Shown piece after piece: positions 57,978-64,000 of a stretch of 64,000 nucleotides of DNA (within the stretch, counting starts at the first letter, position 1; the number at the start of each line of letters is the position of its first letter). The notes below the pieces were generated by a model. It searched no databases, was not told the origin of the DNA, and worked only from the letters and a program-made list of their open reading frames with translations. Made by a program: the position numbers and the translations under genes. Origin of the DNA: Bacteroidetes bacterium ADurb.Bin012 (lineage in GTDB: Bacteria > Bacteroidota > Bacteroidia > Bacteroidales > TTA-H9); assembly GCA_002071415.1 (NCBI GenBank), contig MWFC01000002.1, positions 1 through 64,000 of the forward strand. The letters are read 5' to 3'.

Positions 57978-58247
57978 TTACCAGCTTGCCTTTTTCACAC
58001 CTGGGATAAGACCAGCCGAAGCCATTTCTCGAAAGTTGATGCGCGAAAGGCCAAAATCGCGCATATAGCCTTTAGGGCGTCCGGTAATCTTACAACGGTT
58101 GTGCAGCCTTACGGGAGAAGCATTGCGAGGAAGTTTCTGAAGGGCTACATAATCACCGGCCTTCTTCAAAGCTTCTCGCTTGGCAGCATACTTTTCATTC
58201 AGCATTTTTCGTTTTACTTCTCGCGCTTTCATTGATTCTTTTGCCAT
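57978..58247 (-). CDS. rpsN: Small ribosomal subunit protein S14
   Basis: 89 residues, the longer zinc-free form: only one Cys, no CxxC pairs. [20 protein letters not shown] and [20 protein letters not shown] are conserved. Confidence 0.97.
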   Translation of the reverse strand: MAKESMKAREVKRKMLNEKYAAKREALKKAGDYVALQKLPRNASPVRLHNRCKITGRPKGYMRDFGLSRINFREMASAGLIPGVKKASW

Positions 58248-58255
58248 AAGCCTGA

Positions 58256-58810
58256 TTATTTTTCATTTTTAAATGGGAATCCAAATGCTTTTAACAATGC
58301 ATAAGCTTCGGCATCGGTTTCGGCAGAAGTAACAAACGTAATATCCATGCCCATAATCTTATTGACTTTATCAATATTTATTTCGGGAAAGATGATTTGT
58401 TCAGAAATGCCGAAGCTAAAATTTCCTCTCCCATCGAAGCCTTTATCGCTAATGCCGTGAAAATCACGAATACGTGGAATGGCAATGGAGATCAAGCGAT
58501 CCAGGAACTCATACATACGAGCGCCTCTAAGGGTTACTTTCACTCCAACGGGCATATTGCGACGCAGCTTGAAGTTGGAGATATCTTTTTTCGATTTGGT
58601 GGCTATAGCTCTTTGGCCAGCTATTAGGGTCATCTCTTCGATGCCAACGTCGATCAGCTTTTTATCGGCTATAGCGTCACCTAAACCTTGGTTCAGTGAA
58701 ATCTTGACCAAGCGTGGTACCTGCATAACAGACTTATAATTAAACTGTTTCACTAATGCAGGGATAATTTCTTCCCGATATTTTTTTTGTAAACGTGGTA
58801 TATAGTCCAT
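58256..58810 (-). CDS. rplE: Large ribosomal subunit protein L5
   Basis: 184 residues. [40 protein letters not shown] and [20 protein letters not shown] are standard. It binds 5S rRNA. Its ATG overlaps the rplX stop by one base (TAATG), so the two are translationally coupled. Confidence 0.97.
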   Translation of the reverse strand: MDYIPRLQKKYREEIIPALVKQFNYKSVMQVPRLVKISLNQGLGDAIADKKLIDVGIEEMTLIAGQRAIATKSKKDISNFKLRRNMPVGVKVTLRGARMYEFLDRLISIAIPRIRDFHGISDKGFDGRGNFSFGISEQIIFPEINIDKVNKIMGMDITFVTSAETDAEAYALLKAFGFPFKNEK

Positions 58811-59133
58811 TACTTGATTACCTCCCCTGTTTTTATAGCATATCTAACTTTTTTATTGGTTTTGGGGTCAATTTTGTAGCCGATGCGTGTAGGTTTACCT
58901 CCTGGCCCGATGAGCATTAGGTTGGATACATGAACGGGAGCTTCCCGTTTTAGAATGCCACCTTTAGGGGTTTTTGCATTGGGTTTGGAGTGTTTTAAAA
59001 CGAGATTCACTCCTTCAACGATGGCTTTCTGCTTTTCGACGTGTACCTCGAGGACTCTACCCTGACGGCCTTTATCTTCGCCTGTAATTACCATCACCAC
59101 ATCGCCTTTTTTTATGTGAAGTTTCGGCTTCAT
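58810..59133 (-). CDS. rplX: Large ribosomal subunit protein L24
   Basis: 107 residues. KOW motif: [20 protein letters not shown], then [20 protein letters not shown]. It starts 50S assembly. One-base stop/start overlap with rplE. Confidence 0.97.
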   Translation of the reverse strand: MKPKLHIKKGDVVMVITGEDKGRQGRVLEVHVEKQKAIVEGVNLVLKHSKPNAKTPKGGILKREAPVHVSNLMLIGPGGKPTRIGYKIDPKTNKKVRYAIKTGEVIK

Positions 59134-59152
59134 AGTTTATTTGATTTCAATA

Positions 59153-59521
59153 TTATAACACTTCAGGTGCAAGAGATACGATTTTCATGTATTGTTTTTC
59201 ACGTAATTCCCGGGCTACCGGGCCAAAAATACGCGTACCAGCCATTTCACCGGTATTGTTCAGAATAACACAGGCATTGTCGTCGAAACGGATATATGAT
59301 CCATCGGCCCGCCTGATTTCTTTTTTCGTTCTCACAACAACAGCCTTGGTTACTGTACCTTTTTTGATGGTACCCGAAGGAAGGGCTTTTTTGACGGTAA
59401 CCACGATTTTATCGCCTACCGTAGCATATCGGTGCCCTGTACCGCCCAAAATACGGATACATAGCACTTCCTTGGCTCCACTGTTATCGGCAACATTCAA
59501 ACGAGTTTCCTGTTGTATCAT
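59153..59521 (-). CDS. rplN: Large ribosomal subunit protein L14
   Basis: 122 residues, [40 protein letters not shown], and [20 protein letters not shown]. Located at the subunit interface. Two bases after rpsQ. Confidence 0.97.
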   Translation of the reverse strand: MIQQETRLNVADNSGAKEVLCIRILGGTGHRYATVGDKIVVTVKKALPSGTIKKGTVTKAVVVRTKKEIRRADGSYIRFDDNACVILNNTGEMAGTRIFGPVARELREKQYMKIVSLAPEVL

Positions 59522-59523
59522 AG

Positions 59524-59781
59524 TTATTTTGCTCTTTCAATAATTTCAACTAGTCTCCAGCATTTTTCTCTGCTAAGTGGGCGGGTTTCCATTATCCGAA
59601 CCACATCACCCACATTACAGTCATTATTTTGATCATGTACCTTGAATTTGGTGCTTCGCTTTACAAATTTTCCATATTTAGGATGCATCAAGCGGCGCTC
59701 GACTTTCACAACAATGGTTTTGTCCATTTTATTACTTACTACCACTCCAATTCGTTCCTTACGTAAATTCCTGGTTTCCAT
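59524..59781 (-). CDS. rpsQ: Small ribosomal subunit protein S17
   Basis: 85 residues. OB-fold with [40 protein letters not shown] and [20 protein letters not shown]. It binds the 5' domain of 16S rRNA. Confidence 0.97.
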   Translation of the reverse strand: METRNLRKERIGVVVSNKMDKTIVVKVERRLMHPKYGKFVKRSTKFKVHDQNNDCNVGDVVRIMETRPLSREKCWRLVEIIERAK

Positions 59782-59784
59782 TAT

Positions 59785-59994
59785 TTAACTTGTTTTTTTA
59801 TTCTTTTCGAGTTCACGTTTTTTCAACTCAGTAAGAATGCGAGCAATCGTTTTCCGATTTTGGCGAATCTTCATGGGGTTATCGAGAGGAGAAACTGTAT
59901 GGCTGAGTCGCAAACGCGTCAGTTTTTTCCTTTCTTCCTCGAGCCTTTCAACAAGGTCGTTGGTGGAGAGTTCCTTTATAACTGCCTGTTTCAT
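59785..59994 (-). CDS. rpmC: Large ribosomal subunit protein L29
   Basis: 69 residues, all helical: ELSTNDLVERLEEERKKLTR and NPMKIRQNRKTIARILTELK. It lies at the polypeptide exit near L23. Standard place between rplP and rpsQ. Confidence 0.96.
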   Translation of the reverse strand: MKQAVIKELSTNDLVERLEEERKKLTRLRLSHTVSPLDNPMKIRQNRKTIARILTELKKRELEKNKKTS

Positions 59995-60027
59995 CTTTAA
60001 AAATTTTATGTTTACAAAGCTTGAGGT

Positions 60028-60450
60028 TTATTCTTCAAGATAATCGGGACGTATAACAAATTTCGTTTTGATGGGCAATTTTTGAGCTGCCAGTCGCATT
60101 CCTTCACGGGCAATTTCCAGTGGGATTCCATCGGCTTCGAAAAGGATTCTTCCCGGGGTTACAGGAGCAACATAATATTCTACTGCTCCTTTACCTTTAC
60201 CCATACGTACTTCAGCTGGTTTTTTGGTAATAGGTTTGTCGGGGAAAATACGTATCCAGATTTGTCCCTCACGTTTCATGTGACGTGTGAGGGCTTGGCG
60301 GGCAGCCTCGATTTGTCGTCCGGTAATGAAGGTTTGTTCAAGTGCTTTGAGGCCAAATGATCCAAAAGCAATTTCATACCCTCTCTGGGCATTGCCTTTC
60401 ATCCGGCCTTTTTGCATTTTTCTGTATTTAGTTCTTTTTGGCTGTAACAT
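60028..60450 (-). CDS. rplP: Large ribosomal subunit protein L16
   Basis: 140 residues. [40 protein letters not shown] and [20 protein letters not shown] are conserved. L16 helps place A-site tRNA. Confidence 0.97.
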   Translation of the reverse strand: MLQPKRTKYRKMQKGRMKGNAQRGYEIAFGSFGLKALEQTFITGRQIEAARQALTRHMKREGQIWIRIFPDKPITKKPAEVRMGKGKGAVEYYVAPVTPGRILFEADGIPLEIAREGMRLAAQKLPIKTKFVIRPDYLEE

Positions 60451-60482
60451 TGTATTACAGGTTTTAATTTTTTACTGATAGA

Positions 60483-61202
60483 TTATTTGCGTTTACCTCT
60501 GGATCGGGGGCGGCTAGTTCCGGGAACAGGCGATCGTTGTTGACGGGTAGCCGACGATGTGGCAAAAAAATCAGGCCTTCCATAAATTTCACCCCGGCAA
60601 ATCCATACTTTTATGCCAATGCGTCCATAAGTTGTATGGGCTTCGTCTCTGGCATAATCAATATCGGCTCTAAGGGTATGCAGTGGAATTCTGCCTTCCT
60701 TGAACATTTCACGACGTGCAATTTCAGCACCACCTAAACGACCCGATATTTGAATCTTGATGCCTTCAGCCCCAATTCTCATGGTATTGGAAATTGCCAT
60801 TTTGATAGCCCTGCGGTAAGATATACGCCGCTCAAGGTCACGTGCTACATTATTGGCCACCAGATAGGCATCCAGATCCGGACGCTTTATTTCACTTATA
60901 TTCAATTGAATCTCTTTGCCGGTAACCTTGTGCAATTCTTCCTTCAACTTATCTACTTCCTGTCCACCTTTTCCTATGATAATTCCTGGCCTGGCTGTAT
61001 GGATAGTAACTGTGATAAGTTTCAAATTTCTTTCGATCATGATTTTAGAAACTCCAGCTTTAGAAAGCCTCGCATTGAGGTACTTCCTTATCTTGAAATC
61101 CTCTATGAGTTTTTGGTCAAACTGACGACCTCCGTACCAGTAGGAGTCCCATCCTTTGATAATGCCAAGCCTAAGGCTTATTGGATTAGTTTTTTGTCCC
61201 AT
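60483..61202 (-). CDS. rpsC: Small ribosomal subunit protein S3
   Basis: 239 residues. [20 protein letters not shown], the KH domain ([20 protein letters not shown]) and the C-terminal [40 protein letters not shown] basic Arg/Ser/Pro tail ends the protein. S3 forms the mRNA entry channel. Confidence 0.97.
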   Translation of the reverse strand: MGQKTNPISLRLGIIKGWDSYWYGGRQFDQKLIEDFKIRKYLNARLSKAGVSKIMIERNLKLITVTIHTARPGIIIGKGGQEVDKLKEELHKVTGKEIQLNISEIKRPDLDAYLVANNVARDLERRISYRRAIKMAISNTMRIGAEGIKIQISGRLGGAEIARREMFKEGRIPLHTLRADIDYARDEAHTTYGRIGIKVWICRGEIYGRPDFFATSSATRQQRSPVPGTSRPRSRGKRK

Positions 61203-61229
61203 TCAATGAATGAATTTATAGTTATTGCT

Positions 61230-61658
61230 TTAATCGGTTATTTCTTCGATTTCGTTTTTATTCGATAGCTGATCGCCCAAAACGAGAGTGATGTGATTGG
61301 AGCGTTTACGAATTCTGTAGCCACGGCCGCGAGGTGCTGGGCGTAAGCGTTTCAATATACGGCCTCCGTCCACGGTAATAGTTTGAATATATAACTGTGC
61401 ATCTTCCATGCGCATACCTTCATGTTTTTGCTGCCAATTTGCGATAGCCGATTTCAGAAGGGTATATATTTGGCTGGCTCCTTCTTGCTTCATCGTATGC
61501 AAAACGATGAGAGCCTTTTCTGCTTGCATGCCACGCACAAGATCAGCTACCAGCCTCATCTTTCTTGGAGAACCAGAGACTTTGGCAAGCCTGGCTGAGG
61601 TTTTTAATTTGTTCTCTGCTTTTCTTAATTCAGCGGATCTACGTTTTCTTGCTCCCAT
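61230..61658 (-). CDS. rplV: Large ribosomal subunit protein L22
   Basis: 142 residues. ARLAKVSGSPRKMRLVADLV is conserved, and the exit-tunnel beta-hairpin is in DGGRILKRLRPAPRGRGYRI. Length includes short N- and C-terminal extensions. Six bases separate it from rpsS. Confidence 0.97.
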   Translation of the reverse strand: MGARKRRSAELRKAENKLKTSARLAKVSGSPRKMRLVADLVRGMQAEKALIVLHTMKQEGASQIYTLLKSAIANWQQKHEGMRMEDAQLYIQTITVDGGRILKRLRPAPRGRGYRIRKRSNHITLVLGDQLSNKNEIEEITD

Positions 61659-61664
61659 GGTTTA

Positions 61665-61937
61665 TTATTTTTTTGCTTTACTACCTGCATGGCCACGGAA
61701 TGTACGCGTTGGCGCAAATTCTCCTAACTTATGACCTACCATATTTTCAGTAATATATACCGGAATGAATTTATTTCCATTATGCACAGCAATCGTTTGA
61801 CCCACAAAATCAGGAGAAATCATCGAAGATCTCGACCAGGTCTTTATGACATTCTTTTTCTTGCTTTCAACCTGATGCAGAACTTTTTTCTCGAGCTTGT
61901 AGTGAATATAAGGACCTTTTTTCAGTGAACGGCTCAT
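61665..61937 (-). CDS. rpsS: Small ribosomal subunit protein S19
   Basis: 90 residues. [40 protein letters not shown] and [20 protein letters not shown] are diagnostic. It lies in the 30S head with S13. Confidence 0.97.
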   Translation of the reverse strand: MSRSLKKGPYIHYKLEKKVLHQVESKKKNVIKTWSRSSMISPDFVGQTIAVHNGNKFIPVYITENMVGHKLGEFAPTRTFRGHAGSKAKK

Positions 61938-61958
61938 AATTAAACTATTTTGAAACTA

Positions 61959-62783
61959 TTATTTCTTTCTGCGTTCGATAATATATTTAGAAGAAGCTTT
62001 CTTAGGTTTACGTGTTCTGTAGCCTTTAGCCGGAATTCCCTTACGCGAGCGTGGGTGTCCACCCGAAGCGCGACCTTCTCCGCCTCCCATGGGATGATCA
62101 ACGGGATTCATAGCAACACCGCGTGTACGAGGCCGGCGGCCTAACCAGCGTGACCGTCCTGCTTTCCCCGAAACTTCGAGACTATGATCGGGGTTGGATA
62201 CCATGCCAATGGTAGCTTTGCAGGATTGCAATATAAGGCGAGTCTCTCCAGAGGGTAATTTGATAACGGCATATTTCCCGTCGCGCGACATCAATTGGGC
62301 ATAGCTACCTGCACTGCGAGCCATTTTGGCTCCCTGTCCAGGACGCAATTCTATATTATGTATAATGGTACCTAATGGTATTTCACTTAAATACAATGTA
62401 TTGCCGATATCGGGAGATATACCTTTCCCACTCATGATGGATTGACCGACTTTAAGCCCGTTGGGAGCAACAATATAACGCTTTTCTCCATCCTGATATT
62501 CAACCAGGGCTATGCGAGCAGAACGATTAGGATCGTACTCTATGCTCTGAACAATAGCAGGGACAAGTTCCTTATCGCGCTTAAAATCGATAATACGATA
62601 CATGCGTTTATGACCACCACCAAGATAGCGCATGGTCATCTTCCCTGTATTGTTCCTACCACCCGATTTTTTCACGGGAGTCAATAAACTCTTTTCAGGG
62701 TTTTGGGTGGTAATCTCGTCGAAAGCACTTATTACTTTAAAGCGCTGACTCGAGGTGATGGGTTTGAATTTTTTTAAGGCCAT
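61959..62783 (-). CDS. rplB: Large ribosomal subunit protein L2
   Basis: 274 residues. [20 protein letters not shown], the OB and SH3-like folds, and the peptidyl-transferase-associated [20 protein letters not shown] with the conserved His are intact. Confidence 0.98.
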   Translation of the reverse strand: MALKKFKPITSSQRFKVISAFDEITTQNPEKSLLTPVKKSGGRNNTGKMTMRYLGGGHKRMYRIIDFKRDKELVPAIVQSIEYDPNRSARIALVEYQDGEKRYIVAPNGLKVGQSIMSGKGISPDIGNTLYLSEIPLGTIIHNIELRPGQGAKMARSAGSYAQLMSRDGKYAVIKLPSGETRLILQSCKATIGMVSNPDHSLEVSGKAGRSRWLGRRPRTRGVAMNPVDHPMGGGEGRASGGHPRSRKGIPAKGYRTRKPKKASSKYIIERRKK

Positions 62784-62788
62784 TTGTC

Positions 62789-63082
62789 TTAAATGTTGCT
62801 GTAAAAATCGATTTTCTCGCCTTCGGCAAGAGTAATTATAGCTTTTTTATAAGCTCTGGTACGACCGGCAATAATTCCGCTCTTGGTATAGCGGTATTTG
62901 TTTTTGCCTGTAAAGATCATGGTATTGACTTCCAAAATATCTACGCCATAGAGTTCTTTAATGGCTTTTTTGATTTGAATCTTATTGGCTTCGCGCCTCA
63001 CAATAAATCCATAGCGATTGAGTTTCTCGCCTTGGATGCTCATTTTCTCGGTAATCAGTGGTTTTACTATAATGCTACTCAT
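62789..63082 (-). CDS. rplW: Large ribosomal subunit protein L23
   Basis: 97 residues. [20 protein letters not shown] and [20 protein letters not shown] are typical. L23 forms the docking site for trigger factor and SRP at the exit. Confidence 0.97.
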   Translation of the reverse strand: MSSIIVKPLITEKMSIQGEKLNRYGFIVRREANKIQIKKAIKELYGVDILEVNTMIFTGKNKYRYTKSGIIAGRTRAYKKAIITLAEGEKIDFYSNI

Positions 63083-63100
63083 TGAGGCAGATTTTTTGTG

Positions 63101-63739
63101 TTAATTTTCTGATTCTGCATAAAGGTTTTCCAGAACAGGTAATGAGCTTTCGAAAAAGATCATCCGGTTAGCTTTGAGGATATCAACGGTGTTCAAATCA
63201 ACTGCGCGCATGATTTTTGCATAGGGGATGTTGCGTGAGGCAAGCAGCAGATTCTGATCGGGTTCATTCACAACAAGAAGACTTCTTTGATCGTTTAGTT
63301 TGAAATTTTTCAGAAACTCGGCATAAGTCTTCGTTTTAGGAGCATCGAAAGTAAAATCCTCGACTATAATAATTCTATTTTCAAGGGCTTTATAGGATAA
63401 TGCCGACAAGCGGGCCAAACGTTTCGTCTTTTTATTCATTTTGAAATGATAATCCCTCGGACGAGGACCAAATACACGGCCACCGCCGACAAACAGAGGA
63501 TTATTGATATCGCCGGCGCGTGCACCGCCAGTACCTTTTTGTATTTTTAATTTACGTGTACTGCCCGACATTTCAGACCTTTCCTTAGTTTTATGTGTTC
63601 CCTGCCGCTGATTGGCCTGTATGTTCTTAACATCGAGCCATATTACATGATCGTTGGGTTGAATATTGAAAATAGATTCGTTGAGAATCACTTTCCGCCC
63701 AAGGTCTTCTCCTTTATAATTATATACTGTTAGCTCCAT
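63101..63739 (-). CDS. rplD: Large ribosomal subunit protein L4
   Basis: 212 residues. [20 protein letters not shown], then the exit-tunnel loop ([40 protein letters not shown]). In some bacteria L4 represses its own operon. The start overlaps the end of rplC by ten bases. Confidence 0.97.
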   Translation of the reverse strand: MELTVYNYKGEDLGRKVILNESIFNIQPNDHVIWLDVKNIQANQRQGTHKTKERSEMSGSTRKLKIQKGTGGARAGDINNPLFVGGGRVFGPRPRDYHFKMNKKTKRLARLSALSYKALENRIIIVEDFTFDAPKTKTYAEFLKNFKLNDQRSLLVVNEPDQNLLLASRNIPYAKIMRAVDLNTVDILKANRMIFFESSLPVLENLYAESEN

Positions 63740-64000
63740 CTTTCAAGTTTTAAATATGAACCATTAGCACCTGGCACTGAGCCTTTCACAACGATAATAT
63801 TATTCTCGGGGATGATACGTAAAATCTTTAGATTAATCATTTTCACCTTTTTGTTTCCCATGTGCCCGGCCATACGCATTCCGGGAAATACACGAGAAGG
63901 GTAAGAAGATGCTCCCAATGAACCAGGGGCGCGTAAACGGTTATGCTGTCCATGCGTTGCATCACCCACCCCATGAAAATTATGTCGGCGTACAACACCC
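63730..64000 (-). CDS. rplC: Large ribosomal subunit protein L3 (C-terminal part; 5' end outside the window)
   Basis: The frame is open from the window edge: [20 protein letters not shown], then [20 protein letters not shown] and [20 protein letters not shown], ending LKLERWS. This is the conserved C-terminal part of L3, roughly the last 90 residues. The start codon, the rpsJ gene that usually precedes it, and the operon promoter lie beyond the window. The last ten bases overlap rplD. Confidence 0.95.
   Translation of the reverse strand, partial: GVVRRHNFHGVGDATHGQHNRLRAPGSLGASSYPSRVFPGMRMAGHMGNKKVKMINLKILRIIPENNIIVVKGSVPGANGSYLKLERWS

Overview
The window is a 64 kb piece of a Bacteroidota chromosome, most likely a Bacteroidales/Marinilabiliales-type anaerobe. 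The evidence is a short 288-residue primary sigma factor of the Bacteroidota type, -7 boxes of the form TAnnTTTG in front of many genes, almost no Shine-Dalgarno sequences, two secreted proteins with type A type IX secretion (T9SS) C-terminal domains, one protein with a type B domain, and an S10/spc/alpha ribosomal cluster without adk. A putative electron-bifurcating [FeFe]-hydrogenase operon suggests fermentative, hydrogen-evolving metabolism, and a futalosine hydrolase suggests menaquinone made by the futalosine route. The species cannot be named from this sequence.

Layout. 1-149 is the N-terminal end of an IS transposase running off the window. 719-8525 holds a secreted Asp-box protein, a cupin, MscL, an ECF sigma factor with a membrane-anchored partner that carries a T9SS type B domain, and a large envelope protein with an HExxH motif. 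8849-18414 is mostly minus-strand housekeeping: RluA-type pseudouridine synthase, PanB, RecF, IspH, MltG, a GNAT acetyltransferase and DapF, interrupted by a plus-strand secreted C10 cysteine peptidase. 18575-29371 holds an HtrA protease, RpoD, GAPDH, ComEC, AlaS, an M23 peptidase, a MerR regulator and a DUF2784 protein. 29403-34292 holds HldD, futalosine hydrolase, a Nudix hydrolase, ClpS, NfeD and the flotillin-like FloA. 34478-37738 is a tricorn-like protease. 37884-42408 is the hydrogenase operon. 42735-47500 holds a lipoprotein, a PPC-domain protein, a probable stand-alone structured RNA on the minus strand, and an OMPP1/GDSL-lipoprotein pair. 47740 onward holds rpsT, then eno and the long minus-strand ribosomal protein cluster from rplQ back to a truncated rplC.

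How the genes work together. The ribosomal cluster, RNA polymerase alpha, SecY, IF-1, Map, RpoD, AlaS, S20 and enolase are core growth genes. Envelope maintenance is well represented (MltG, M23 peptidase, HtrA, MscL, HldD, NfeD/FloA, OMPP1). The hydrogenase operon has a ferredoxin-like subunit, a NuoF-like flavoprotein, the H-cluster subunit and a NuoE-like subunit, in that transcription order.

No CRISPR array, rRNA, tRNA, prophage or clear defence island was seen. The best candidates for something undescribed are the ECF sigma factor whose membrane partner ends in a T9SS type B domain (4010-5607), the hairpin-rich minus-strand RNA with its own terminator (about 44230-44438), and a ferredoxin-like hydrogenase subunit that has lost every cysteine (42019-42408).
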